DNA from: Anodontia alba | Taxonomy: Eukaryota; Mollusca; Bivalvia; Lucinida; Lucinidae | DNA length: 64,000 nucleotides | Direction of reading: 5' to 3' | Assembly (NCBI GenBank): GCA_964016985.1 | Contig: OZ024835.1 | Coordinates: 62,766,828 to 62,830,827, forward strand | Shown here: in pieces, positions 10,434 through 20,949 of the stretch | Numbering within the stretch: position 1 is the first letter of the stretch | Layout: every line of letters starts with the position of its first letter | The notes under the pieces: model-generated | Database searches by the model: none | Told to the model about the DNA's origin: nothing | Seen by the model: only the letters and a program-made list of their open reading frames with translations | Made by a program: the position numbers and the translations under genes

Positions 10434-10641
10434 TGAAGACATTTACATATGAAATGGATTATAGGCCTAAAATCTATGGAATATATTCATTTTCATACAT
10501 TCTTTTTCAGTCGTTAAAGCCCACTGTAATATTACATGTAATGAGACTTCGTCGAAAAATATACAGTACTCGTAAACCCTTGCTATTCACAATAACAGAA
10601 TATTACAGTTTGAATTACATTTCTTTTATTTTTCAGAGAGA

Positions 10642-10919
10642 CATTACGAAAACACGCCTATATAATTTTGACCCCCTTCAACCCCACTTTTATATAGTAA
10701 AACTGGGGTTTACAGGGGTATACATTATTTTTCTTATTTCTGCTAAAAACATAGATTATGGGTATTCGTTAGAACCGCCTCGGCGAGGCGGTTCTTACGA
10801 GTACCCACAATCTACGTTTTGGGCAGAAATATGAAAAATATTAGAATTTTTATCTGAAAATTCTCCTTTTATCGGTTGTAAAATTTTCAGTATATTTGAA
10901 TAGGTATGTTTTCGTAATG
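10642..10919 (+). mobile_element. Family A MITE, complete
   Basis: Clean 278-bp copy starting CATTACGAAAACACGCC, only 208 bp from the previous one. Confidence 0.93.
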
Positions 10920-11014
10920 ACAAGTCAAAATAAAAGCTCTGCTGGGCTTATGTTGATATGCTCATGATATTTGACAGTAAAGAAATATTCTGTTCTGTTC
11001 TGTACACCCTACAT

Positions 11015-11225
11015 TTAAACCATTTACGACTAGCATCCCATAATAAGGACATTTGCAAACAGTGTAGACCCAGAACGAGGCCTATGATCAGTGTCTACAC
11101 TGCTTGAAGTAATACGGGTATTGCTATAAAACATGGTAATATTAAAATCTACCAGACACCCCTTTTATTGGAAATGGACCGGTATTAAGAGATACCGTAG
11201 AAGAGTTAAATTGCCATAAATGGGT
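11015..11225. mobile_element. Family E1 MITE
   Basis: Ends ACCATTTACGACTAGCATCC and GCCATAAATGGGT surround a decayed core (GCAAACAGTGTAGACCCAGA). Its right edge is 24 bp from the CUB4 exon donor. Confidence 0.82.
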
Positions 11226-11248
11226 AAAAGATGTTTCTATGCACGTAC

Positions 11249-11445
11249 TTTGAGGAACTCGTCTTTACAGGAGTTAGCATCTATGTCGATCGTATGTAGT
11301 TCTAGCTGGATCACGTTTCCCGGTTCGGCCAGAATATACCATGAACAATTCAGGTTATCATCAAAAGTACCGTCGCTATTCAGATCTGCGGGAGCCAGCC
11401 AACCGACTACGTCATTTAGCACCCCACCACATGTAGTGCTTTCAG
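11249..11445 (-). CDS. Multi-CUB protein: CUB4, first half exon
   Basis: This 197-bp exon lies between acceptor TTTTCAG and donor AAA|GTACGT. It encodes TCGGVL (Cys1), VGWLAPAD, the acidic loop DLNSDGTFD, LNCSWYI (Cys2), VIQLELHTIDI and SCKDEFLKV (Cys3). Length and sequence are nearest to CUB2, including the ILAE.GNV stretch after the Trp. Phase is 1 in and 0 out. Confidence 0.93.
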
Positions 11446-11474
11446 CTGAAAATATAAGACAGTGGGAATGAACG

Positions 11475-13018
11475 TACTTGAGTGATTCTATGTCTCTTAT
11501 AACAAGTATTAGCTTTAACAAAAAGCTTGGTCTACGCTTAGCACACTTTGTGTGCTAAGCGTAGACCAATCGTTTTTTGTAAGCTAATACTTGGTTATAA
11601 TAACGATTAGCAGTCCATGGAACATAGCATTGGACCAGTCCATGACATTTCATAAAGTGTTTCCGGAACAATGGCTGACATTAAGATGGTCCACAGGCGT
11701 AGACAATAAACACTATCCGATCACACCTACAAATAATGAACGTGTCTTTGAGCAGTTCTGTATATCTCATAATAAACACTAGCTGATCTCATTTACCAAT
11801 TATAAATGTTCTGTATCACCTGTAATAAACACAAGCTGATCTAATTTTCAGATAATGAACGTCTTTCTCTTAATATAAATACTAGCCGATCTCATCTACA
11901 AATAATGAACGTCTTTGAGTGGTTCTGTATCCCTTATAATAAAGACGTGTCGATCACATTTACAAATAATTAACGTCTTCGAGGTGTTCTGTCTTATAAT
12001 AAACACTAGCCGATCTCATTTACAAATAGTGAACGTCTTTGAAAGGTTCTGTATAATATTGAACACAAGCAGATCACATTAAGAGATAATGAACGTCTTG
12101 AAATGGCTCTGTATCTCTTATAATAAAAAGCAGCTGATCACATTTACAAATAATGAACATCTTAAAGTAATTCTGTTGTACGTCTTATAATAAACACTAG
12201 CCGATCTTATTTACAAATACTGAACGTCTCTGAGTGGTTTTGTATCTCTTATAATAAACATTTCCGGCTACATTCACAAATAATGAACGTCTTTCGGTGG
12301 TTCTGTATCTCTTATAATAAACACTAGCCGACCACATTTACAAACACTGAACGTCTTTGAGTGGTTCTGTATCTCTTATAAAAGACACTTGCCGACCACG
12401 TTAACAATTAATGAACGTCTTAAAGTGGCTCTGTATCTCTTATAATAAAAAGTAGCAGATCACATTTACAAATAATGAACGTCTTAAAGTAGTTCTGTAC
12501 TTGTTATAATAAACAATAGCCGATCACATTTACAAATACTGAACGTCTTTGAGTGGTTTTGTATCATTTATAATAAACACTTGCCGATCACATTCATAAA
12601 TAATGAACGTCTTTCGGTGGTTCTGTACCTCTTATAATAAACAATAGCCGATCACATTTAGAGATAATGAACGCCGTCTTTGAGTGGTTCTGTATCTCTC
12701 ATAATAAATGCTTACCGATCACATTTACAGATAATGAACGCCTTTCGGTGGTTCTGTACCTCTTATAATAAACAATAGCCGATCACATTTAGAGATAATG
12801 AACACCGTCTTTGAGTGTTTCTGTATCTCTCATAATAAATGCTTACCGATCACATTTACAGATAATTAACGCCTTCGAGTGGTACTGCATCTTTCATAAT
12901 AAATGCCTTCCGATCACTTTACACATAATGAACATCTTTGAGTATTTCCTTATCTCTTGTATAAGACTCTTGTCAATTACATTTACAAATAATCGACGTC
13001 TTTGAGTGGTCCTGTAGC
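11475..13018. repeat. Minisatellite, ~64-bp unit, over 20 copies
   Basis: The unit GAACGTCTTTGAGTGGTTCT..CTTATAATAAACACTAGCCGA..TTTACAAATAAT is repeated with drift across the intron between CUB3 and CUB4. The first unit is split by a palindrome (11521-11575, GGTCTACGCTTAGCACAC and complement). Some units add a CCGT insertion, suggesting local higher-order copying near 12660-12850. Confidence 0.93.
11521..11578. repeat. Palindrome in the first minisatellite unit
   Basis: GGTCTACGCTTAGCACACTT then TGTGTGCTAAGCGTAGACC; a perfect ~19-bp arm pair with flanking AAAAAGC/TTTTTTG. Confidence 0.9.
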
Positions 13019-13046
13019 GACCGGATTCTTTTGAAAGTTTTCTTAA

Positions 13047-13356
13047 ATAGTCAACTCTCGTTATCTTTAAGTCAAATAATCTCTCTAAAATTCTTCGAGA
13101 TATCCGTATCTCGACATATCAGATTTGCAGAATTTAGGAAAAAATAAATCAAACAACCACATTTCAGAAATGAATAATATGTAATTTGACCCCTGAAGTT
13201 AGAGATATATTGAAAATATTGCGGAAAAGAGGAGAAATTTCTCCTCTTTTCCACAATATTTTGTTAATTTCCGTGTTAAAACAGGGACCATATTTCCACT
13301 TCGAGATAAGCGGGTTATTCGAGATTAGCAAAGTCGAGATAACGAAAGTCGACTGT
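13047..13356. mobile_element. Family B MITE
   Basis: It abuts the end of the 64-bp minisatellite. It has a perfect GCGGAAAAGAGGAGAAATTT palindrome area at 13220-13260. Confidence 0.9.
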
Positions 13357-13449
13357 ATCTCCACGAAAATATGTTGTGGGTACTAATTAGAAGCGCTTAG
13401 AATTACAATATAATACCTTACTTTTTCTTTTGCCACATTTTCTTGCATG

Positions 13450-13916
13450 TATACTAAGGCTGGCACGATTAATCGGATAATCGATTGATTGATCGATAAA
13501 TTCCACAAAAATTATTATTATTACTGATTTGCTAATAATCGATCATTTGATTTCTGTGTTTGTTACTTTACCGTGTTTACCATTAGTATTCAGACACCTA
13601 AAATCCTTACCATACATAATCTAAAATTTGAACAAGTACAATTTACTACCCATTTGTTGTGTCTAAAGATAACTGGGTGGTTGGCAAACAGTGTAGACCC
13701 TGATGAGACGCCGCATTTGCGGCGTCTCATCAGGGTCTACACTGTTTGCTCAGACCTGTCTGACCGAATATATGCAATAAAGTATAACATATAGTAAGAG
13801 TCATGCTCAGACAGGTAAAACTATGACCAAATCTTCAGTGATTACTAATCGATTATTGATCACAATGGCAGGTCTGATAAACGATTATCTTTTCAGCTTC
13901 GATTAGCCAGCCTTAA
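13450..13916. mobile_element. MITE with AAGGCTGGCACGATTAATCG ends, holding an E core
   Basis: Left end AAGGCTGGCACGATTAATCG pairs with right end GCTTCGATTAGCCAGCCTTA. In the middle (13684-13751) lies a perfect E-core palindrome, GCAAACAGTGTAGACCCTGA and complement. Confidence 0.88.
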
Positions 13917-14087
13917 TGTATACTTCATATTGAGAAATAAACAATTCAAACATACCCTTGATTGTTGATTTACATGCACGTTTTTCACTTTAGATTAGTT
14001 TTACAACCATAAGTCATTAGACTTTGTTTCTTTTCCAGTCTAGTAGTGTTGCGTTTCGTTTGTGGGTTATTGTACATGTATACTCAC

Positions 14088-14256
14088 CATCAGCTACAGA
14101 ATATGTAATTTCAAATCCTGTCCAAGTCTCAACGACACCGTAGAACACATACTGTACCATTACAATATTGGATCTGGATGTCAAAAACGGAGGTGTTCCG
14201 ATTTCATTACAATATTTCCCAACCTGTCCATCGGCACTAAATGAACCGTCAAATAT
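14088..14256 (-). CDS. Multi-CUB protein: CUB3, second half exon
   Basis: This 169-bp exon lies between acceptor TTATTTAG and donor G|GTGAGT. It encodes IFDGSFSADG, VGKYCNE (Cys4), PPFLTSRSN, a hydrophobic strand, WTGFEITYSVAD. The IFDGS, YCN and PP.LTS spacing closely matches the second half of CUB1. Phase is 0 in and 1 out, so it joins the CUB4 exon at 11445 across the intron that holds the 64-bp minisatellite. Confidence 0.92.
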
Positions 14257-14572
14257 CTAAATAAAAAAAACATTCAGCGGAATTACCGTATTTACTCCTA
14301 TATGCGTTAACAATTCAATACAATCTGGCCCAATGCTCCCAATAATATATAGTGAAAACAAGGGTATACTGGGGTTTACCTATGTTAGTTGTCACGCTAT
14401 TTCTGTTCTGTTTGAAAGCTGAATTCATTTCTTTTTTGTTACTTTTATCAGCCACTTTAAATTTATAACCAAATCTTGCCCATTTCCCCTACTTTATATA
14501 GTAAAACTGCTACGGCATAGAAGAATACATTTCGGGTAAGTGTGTTGAAGTGATGTCAATATTGAGACACCT

Positions 14573-14753
14573 TAACCCATTTACACCGAATGGACTCTTC
14601 TACCACAACTCTTTGGACCAGTCTATTTCCAATTGCAGGGTACCTGGTTATTTTTTTTATTACTTTGTTTAATAGAAATCATTTCATTTTATGCAAACAG
14701 TGTAGATCCTGATCAGATGCTCTGGGTCTGCACAATTTGCCAATAACTCCCTT
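14573..14753. mobile_element. Family E1 MITE, partial
   Basis: It starts TTAACCCATTTACACCGAAT; the core is reduced (AGTGTAGATCCTGATCAGAT). Confidence 0.8.
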
Positions 14754-14856
14754 TTTGGGTGGGGAGTGGGGTAGGGGTCAGACTAAGGTAAATTATCTCC
14801 TTCGCATTGTTGTCCTAAAAGTTATAAATCTTCATTTTATTAATTGTTGATGAGCG

Positions 14857-14930
14857 ACAAACGATGTAGCCCAGATCAGACGCCGCGATTTGCAGTGTGC
14901 GTTTAGGTCTACTCTGTTTTCTCAGTCGTT
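14857..14930. repeat. E-core copy, decayed
   Basis: AACGATGTAGCCCAGATCAGA then CGCCGCG and a weak right arm. Confidence 0.75.
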
Positions 14931-15176
14931 TCCATCTCAATACATAGATGAGCCTAAAAGAAGATGCATCATCGTCACGTGTTTCATATTACAATGACGT
15001 AGACGGGCAGCATGAACCGGGCATTCGCTGTTCGCATACGGCCCTGATGCACCTTTTCTCCAATGGTACGGTTTACAAGCAAAGCGAATGCATGAACTGA
15101 GAATTAGAATAATTTGAACAGCTGTAAAATTGATCCAAATATAGTATGGATAATGACAAAACTATTATATAATTTA

Positions 15177-15410
15177 AGCCGGAACACAGCATTTCCTGCA
15201 AGATAGTACGTGCGCACAGCGAAGACTCAGATCAGCCTGCGCATTCGCGCAGTCTGATCAGAGTCTTCGCAGTGCACGCTATGGGTAGCCAAGAATCGAA
15301 AGCGTCTCCAGGTTGACAACGAAGACTGCTCAGACTGCGCGGTTGCGCAGGTTGAATTCAGTTTTCGCTGGGCAAGCATGCAATATTGTAGGAAATGCTG
15401 TATCTTGGCT
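15177..15410. mobile_element. Family F MITE, complete
   Basis: Ends AGCCGGAACACAGCATTTCC and GGAAATGCTGTATCTTGGCT; inner palindrome GCGAAGACTCAGATCAGCCT over CGCATTCGCG. Confidence 0.9.
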
Positions 15411-15816
15411 CATTGTCTACGCCCCATTCGCGTAGACAATTAAACTGTTTGGTTCGAGCACGGAAGAGATTCAATTGTTGACCCACAATACACCATTGAC
15501 CTTATGCGTGTTGTTTACAAGTAAAACCCGGGGCCAGATATTGCAATGAACAGAATAGATTAATATTGCACGTATTGGCGCTTCCACATATACTCGTATA
15601 TGTGATTTCCATTCACGTGCACATTTTGTCGGCTCACTGCACTTATGTAGACGTTCTAAAAGGTTACCATTCCAACACTTTATGCAATATACTGGCGACG
15701 AAGACCTTAATCAGCCGTCACTTAACCGTATTCAGCAGGTTGCTTATAACGAGTACCAACACCATAAGTGTTCGTGGATGAAGAAGTATAATATTTATTG
15801 TGATGCACTTCATACA

Positions 15817-16102
15817 TGTACGGTCGAATATCGTTATATCGAAGTCCAAGGGACTGTCTGAAGTATTTCGAGACATCCGTATATCGAAATGAGGAAAAAA
15901 TAACTCGAACCACAGTTCAAAAATGAATATGTAATTTGATATATTAAAATATTATGAGAAGGAGGAGCGATTTTTCATCTTTTCTACAATATTTTGTTAC
16001 TTGTTGTTAGATTTCCATGTTAAAACAGGTTCCAGATTTTCACCTCGAGATAAGAGATTATTCGAGATAAGCTAAGTCAAGACAACGAGAATTGACTTGT
16101 AT
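15817..16102. mobile_element. Family B MITE
   Basis: Ends ACGGTCGAATATCGTTATAT and GACAACGAGAATTGACTTGT. It lies directly left of the MITE at 16103, whose target copy falls at this end. Confidence 0.85.
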
Positions 16103-16312
16103 GGTAGACTGGCTCCAGTCTCCAGTGACTAAATATTTTTTTTTATAATCCTGTTTAATAATCCACTAAAATGAAACCAATAATATAATGGCTATAGAGG
16201 CTGGTCTAGTGACCAGATTATATAGTCATGCTACTTTCTTGGTTTTATTTTAGTGGATTATCAAACAGGATTATGAGAGAAATATTTAGTCACTGGAGAC
16301 TGGAGCCAGTCT
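16103..16312. mobile_element. MITE with ~65-bp inverted repeats (TAGACTGGCTCCAG...)
   Basis: The ends TAGACTGGCTCCAGTCTCCA and its complement bound a region with long near-perfect arms running through TAAATATTT and ATCCTGTTTAATAATCCACT. The flanks ACTTGTATGG and ACTTTTATGG look like a 10-bp target duplication with one change. The short outer ends are the same as in the element inside the Tc1 transposase. Confidence 0.88.
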
Positions 16313-16524
16313 AACTTTTATGGCTATGTACAAGAATATAATTTCAATACAGTTAAACCTGTGTTAAACATGCATCTCATAAAAAGCCAAAACGTGGTTG
16401 CTCAAGAAAGTTGCTTCCTTAATACAGATAAATTTATTCCTATGTTCCTTTTATAGGACCTTTAAAAACTAACATTTAAATACAGGTGGCCTTTAAGGCA
16501 GGGTTTTTTTTCACTGTATTGTAC

Positions 16525-16727
16525 CTTCAAAAAAGTGTCGCCACATTCTTCTGAATCCTGCTTTATGTTTACGCTCTCGATAAAGAGTTGTACGACTTGA
16601 TTCGCCCCAGCCGCTATCGTCCAAATGCAGTCCAAATCCGTATCATGTCGGCCATCGTTATCGCTATCAGGTGGGCTTATAGTCCCCGAATGGCTGTCTA
16701 AGTCGTTTCTACACTCTTGCGCCTGAC
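16525..16727 (-). CDS. Multi-CUB protein: CUB3, first half exon
   Basis: This 203-bp exon lies between acceptor TTTCCAG and donor AAG|GTACAA. It encodes ECRNDL (Cys1), SGTISPPD, the acidic loop DSDNDGRHD, LDCIWTI (Cys2), VVQLFIESVNI and ECGDTFLKV (Cys3). All four positions of the calcium-loop pattern (D1, D3, D5, D9) are acidic. It is of the odd type, with GTI.PPD before the loop. Phase is 1 in and 0 out. Confidence 0.92.
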
Positions 16728-16834
16728 CTGGAAATTCAGGGTAGTGCATTAACAAACTTAGCTTTTGAAAAAGCTTTGAAACCATCAATAAAAAAATGAA
16801 ATGGCATTTTATGAGATTCCAAAAGAGCTAACAC

Positions 16835-16912
16835 CAAAGTGCAATCGAACCTCAGCGGCTCGACATCTTTGGTCCCAAAGATGTCGAGCCGCTGAGGTTC
16901 GATTGCACTTTG
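16835..16912. repeat. 78-bp inverted repeat at a family C end
   Basis: CAAAGTGCAATCGAACCTCA and onward is followed, after a 2-bp spacer, by its exact complement ending in GATTGCACTTTG. The unit is the family C terminal repeat duplicated head to head with its flank. Confidence 0.92.
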
Positions 16913-17233
16913 TTCTAGATACGGGTAGTTCGAGCCACTGAGGGTTAATCAGAGATGTTTTCTCGATCTTCTGTAACATAATGGTATGTTGAGTGTACTT
17001 ATTAAAACTGCCTCAATGAGCTAACACAACATATACTAGCGGAAAAAAGAAACTGTGCATTGGTAAAAAGTTATACAAAATAATAACATCGTAGCAGACA
17101 GTAATAATTTATTTCAGATTTGTAACAATACACATTTCATCGAAGATCAAGGGATTCAAAAGTGCGAAAAGAAGACCCATTTCATCACCAAGGCTCAACA
17201 AATCAAAAATGTCTCAAGCACCATGTCACAAAG

Positions 17234-17981
17234 TCAATATCTGGTGTGTCCGCCGTTAGCAGTAGTGGATACGTTGCATCGCCGCCGCATGGATCCGACA
17301 AGATTGGTGAAAAACGCCTGAGGAATGCCGTTCCAGATGCGTACTAATGAGCGGGAAAGCTCAGCCAACGTCACTGGCTGATTTGGCAACTGACGTAGAC
17401 GACGTTCCATCTCATCCCATGCGTGCTCTATCGGCGATAAGTCTGGTGATACCGCAGGCAATGGCAACACATTAACATTCTGCTGAGTAAGAAAATCAGT
17501 CACACCGCGTGCAATGTGTGGTCTGGCGTTATCGTGTTGGCGTTGATGCACAAACGGGACGACGTGGGCTTGCAGAATCCCATCGCGGTAGCGTGCACCA
17601 GTCAAATTTCCGTTAATGACCACAAGAGGCGTTCTTGCGTTCCCTCTTATTTCCTCCGCCCCCCCCCCCCCCCCTCCCCCATACAATTACTGCTCCCGCC
17701 AAAGAGACGACGTTCAACAAACAGTTATCCTGGTACCGCTCTCCAACTCGACGGTATACCCTGGAACGACCATCACTGCTATCCAAGTGGGAATGTGACT
17801 CGTCTGAGAACAGGTAGACTGGCTCTAGTCGTTTTTGTTTTATATCTATTTTTCTCTTTCTCTACATTATTTTTTTATCATGATCCTCTTTAATCCAACC
17901 TCAAGTTACCTTTCTTTGTAGCCAAGGGACTGAAGTAAACAAAAATTCTAAAAGCTATACAAGTGTTGTGTCCCCTCAAAA

Positions 17982-18031
<50 letters not shown>

Positions 18032-18534
18032 ATAAAGAAAGGGTCTGAGGCCAGACTAGAGAACAGGATACGCGCCCAATCTCGTCTAGTAAAACGAAAA
18101 TGGGCCCTGCACCATGCAAGGCGAGCAACACGGTGACGTCGCTTTAGGACTGGACGGATTGCTGGACGCCGAGGGCGAATGTTCCGTTCAGGCAAGCGGT
18201 TTCTCACGGTTCTTGGACTAATGTTCCTCAAGCCAGGAATGCTTCTAGCCGTCAACGCAGCAGTTTGAAGTCGGTTACGAAGATGCGTCACACGGATGTA
18301 AGTGTCTTGACGTAATGACGTCACACGTAGACGTCCCGATCTGCCACGGTCCCTGGTGTTACCAGATTGCTGATAACGTCTCCATAAAGCAGAAATCGTG
18401 TTCCTATGCACGCCAAACCGTCTGCTAACCTCGTTTTGGGATACACCAGCCCGAATCATGCCAACCGCTTGGTTGCGCTGAGCTTCGTTCTTACCAACAC
18501 ATTCAGGAGGAATAAATTTGTTTTTCTGTTTCAC
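17234..18534 (-). pseudogene. Tc1-like transposase, interrupted
   Basis: The upstream part (18534 to 18060) encodes a helix-turn-helix DNA-binding region: AVGMIRAGVSQNEVSRRFGV, then a second region with SGRLRVTS. It ends at ARILFS, where the first catalytic motif (FSDES) is cut by the insertion at 17815-18058; D and E of that motif resume on the other side. The downstream part has QHDNARPHIA with the second Asp and SPDLSPIEHAWDE with the catalytic Glu, 34 residues apart. A poly-G tract near 17660 adds glycines and probably shifts the frame. No in-frame ATG precedes the first helix region, so the start is lost too. It cannot make active enzyme as it stands. Confidence 0.93.
17815..18058. mobile_element. 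244-bp MITE with 9-bp target duplication inside the transposase
   Basis: The insert starts TAGACTGGC and ends GCCAGACTA, near-perfect inverted ends. The target GAGAACAGG is present on both sides (17806-17814 and 18059-18067). The interior is a long poly-A run with little else. Ends and target length match the element at 16103-16312, so the two belong to one family. A 9-10 bp duplication suggests a Mutator-like source, which is inference. Confidence 0.9.
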
Positions 18535-19061
18535 TTGGATAAAACGGTTTTACACAAGAGTCAAAAAGATTGTAAAGACGTTCACATTTAATTGCTAGCC
18601 ACGAATATGCTTAATCCTGCACGTGCACAAGGACAACGCAATGCACGTGCAAGGATCAATATTGTTAAGGAGTATACACATCATGATTGTGTAAAGTTTC
18701 AAGCATAAAAGGATTTTAAAATTATAGAAAATTTATTTTTTATACATGCACAGTTTCTTTTTTCCGCTAGTATACAATTTGATTATAAACTAAGAAAATT
18801 TCTCTTAATATTTGTTTTCTTGAACTATCGGAGGAATTTCGTTGGGACTCAAAAACGAGTTCGAATCATGCAAGGTAAACGAGTCATCGGTGTTCAAACC
18901 ATTGAGATTGTATTGTACATTTCTTGTCTTTATCTCCATTTAACGTGAATAATCGTCGGAATGAAGTCGGTGGCATTATAGGTTGACGACGGGTGTCGTT
19001 GGCTGCCTTATGGTGTTAAAAAGCATCACAATCTGGGCATTTCGTGTTACCTAATCTATAT

Positions 19062-19135
19062 GGTTGGATTCGAGTTCTGGCCGCCTGGGTGAAAATCCAA
19101 TGCTCTTACCACTGAGCCAAAGAGTGGACTCCCAG
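19062..19135 (-). repeat. tRNA-like sequence (Glu-like pseudo-tRNA or SINE head)
   Basis: In reverse it reads TTTGGCTCAGTGGTAAGAGC, GATTTTCACCC (loop with TTC) and ACTCGAATCC. The order matches a tRNA, but the B box lacks GTTC and the stems are poor. Confidence 0.42.
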
Positions 19136-19240
19136 ATGCAGTTGTCAGAGATTGAATATATCCTACAAGCTATGCAAAATCTGCCAAGGCAGGTAATCAA
19201 AGGCAAGAGTGGTCGTTCCTTACAATACGAATCGGCTTAC

Positions 19241-19394
19241 TATTCATCTGAACATAGGTGGCGTTAAATCCGTGACGTTCTCTGGAAAGGCCGCCAGTTG
19301 CAAAAATCACACGCATTGCATTGGTCACTGACAGTATCGTTGTCTGTCCCGTTACGTCACAATACGTAACTCGCAGAACATCGCCATCAAATAC
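19241..19394 (-). CDS. Multi-CUB protein: CUB2, second half exon
   Basis: This 154-bp exon has acceptor TTTCAG and donor A|GTAAGC. It encodes VFDGDVLRVTYCD (Cys4), a TILSVTNAMRVIF strand pair, RHGF and NATYVQM. The VTNAMRVIF stretch matches SMSNTMRVTF of CUB4 closely and supports the even type. NATY is a possible N-glycosylation site. Its phases, 0 in and 1 out, join it to the exons at 22478 and 16727. Confidence 0.9.
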
Positions 19395-19479
19395 CTGAAA
19401 CGATACGTTAACCCTTCAAGGCCTGGCCGACATATACCATTTTTACCGTAAGGAAGAACAGACTAGCCCGAGAAAACAG

Positions 19480-19615
19480 TGCAGTCCCAGATCGGACACC
19501 ACAGAAATACTGTATTTACCCTAAGATTCGGACAGGCAGACCTGACCAAACAGCGTAGATCCAGATCAGACGCCGCGTTCTGCGGCGTCTGATCTGGGTC
19601 TACAATGTTTGTCAT
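19480..19615. repeat. E2-type element with E core
   Basis: TGTATTTACCCTAAGATTCG is the E2 outer end; the core GTAGATCCAGATCAGACGCC and complement follows at 19552-19605. Confidence 0.85.
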
Positions 19616-19771
19616 TCAACATAAAATGTAAGAGAAGACACCCTGCAAATTCTGTTAGATAGTAAATGATGTCATTCAAAAAACAAACATTTTACATATA
19701 TTCTCGTTCAGGGAGGGGTTAGGGTCAGGGTCAGAAATTAATAGGAAGCTCGGGTTATTGATAACCGGGTT

Positions 19772-20028
19772 CATCACGAAAACATACCTATATAATTTTG
19801 ACCCCCTTAAACCCCACCTTTATATAGTAAAACTGGGGTTTACAGGGGTATACATTATTTTTCTTATTTCTTTTCAAAAACATAGATTGTGGGTACTAGT
19901 TAGAACCGCCTCAACGAGGCGGTTCTAACGGGTACCCACAATCTATATTTTGAGCAGAAATATGAAAAGTTTTCATTTTTTGGGTTGTGAAATTTCCAAT
20001 ACATTTGAATAGGCGTGGTTTCGTAATG
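19772..20028 (+). mobile_element. Family A MITE
   Basis: Full ends; the GAAAATTTTC side is shortened by about 20 bp. Confidence 0.92.
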
Positions 20029-20159
20029 TGATCAGAGTCTTGGTCTTGCGCATGTCGTAAGATACATTACTAATGTTGATGTTAATATACATGTACATTT
20101 GCAAGCAGTGTAGATCGAGATTGGACGGCACAGAACAGGTAAACCATTTGAGGAAACTC

Positions 20160-20442
20160 GTCACCAAAAACATACCTATATAATTTTGACACCCTTAAAC
20201 CCCATCTTTATATACAGTAAAACTGGGGCTTACAGAGGTATACCTTATTTTTCATACTTCTGCTCAAAGAAACATAGATTGTGGGTACTCGTTAGAACCG
20301 CCCCGGTGAGGCGGTTCTAACGAGTACCCACAATCTGTGTTTTGAGTAGAAATATGAAAAATATCAGGATTTTTAACTGAAAAACTTTTAGTTTTTAGTG
20401 GTGATATGTTCAATATAATTGAATTTGCGTGCTTTCGTAATG
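20160..20442 (+). mobile_element. Family A MITE, diverged
   Basis: Left end is CGTCACCAAAAACATACC; the rest follows the family order to GTGCTTTCGTAATG. Confidence 0.9.
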
Positions 20443-20666
20443 CTGGTCAGTGCCTTCGCTGTTCGCTTACAGAATCATTGAATACTGTGGATTACGTTGA
20501 AAAGCGAGTTTACCAGGGTCATTGAGCAGACAGATCTTGATCCTCTTTGCTCGCATATGACCCGTAGACCCTTTTATCAATGCGTGGCTCAGATGTACTC
20601 ACTTTACTCCCAACTATGAAGAACTTGTCTGTGAACATTTAGCAAAAAATGACAATAAAGCTGTTT

Positions 20667-20946
20667 CATTTCGAAAACATGCCTATTCAAATACATAGAA
20701 AATTTTACCTCCAAAAACTTAAAATTTTCAGATAAAAAAAATCTGATATTTTTCATATTTCTGCTCAAAACATAGATTGTGGGTACTCGTTAGAACCGCC
20801 TCGGCGAGGCGGTTCTAACGAGTACCCACAATCTATGCTTTTGAGCAGAAATAAGAAAAATAATGCATACCCCTGTAAACCCCAGTTTTACTATATAAAA
20901 GTGGGGTTTAAGGGGGTCAAAATTATATAGGTATGTTTTCGTGATG
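20667..20946 (-). mobile_element. Family A MITE, complete
   Basis: Clean reverse copy with a near-perfect central palindrome. Confidence 0.93.
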
Positions 20947-20949
20947 TAC

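Larger units (their letters stand above)
17034..18772 (-). mobile_element. Tc1-like DNA transposon, broken, nested in a family C MITE
   Basis: Both ends carry the same 27-bp inverted repeat, which begins TACTAGCGGAAAAAAGAAAC, flanked by TA at 17032-17033 and 18773-18774. Removing the element and one TA restores the run ACAACATACAATT seen in intact family C copies (for example near 6815), so the insertion point is exact. The element holds a minus-strand transposase and is itself hit by a 244-bp MITE. Inverted repeats, TA duplication and a DD34E enzyme place it in the Tc1/mariner superfamily, nearest Tc1. Confidence 0.95.
16843..18917. mobile_element. Family C foldback MITE interrupted by the Tc1-like element
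   Basis: Family C has ends ACAGTCGAACCTCAATGGCTC, a central palindrome with GTACTCATTAGAATCGC, and a TTCGAATCAT..GTAAACGAG..ATCGG inner repeat. Here the left half lies at 16843-17031 and the right half at 18775-18917. The left end has been doubled into a 78-bp inverted repeat (16835-16912). The central palindrome has lost part of one arm. Confidence 0.88.

Noticed and set aside
11475..13018. Regular repeats that might suggest a CRISPR array
   Set aside because: The units are contiguous ~64-bp tandem repeats with drift throughout, without conserved repeat plus unique spacer, in an animal intron.
17516..17893. Plus-strand frames with proline runs
   Set aside because: They are the antisense of the Tc1 transposase, with prolines from a poly-C tract.
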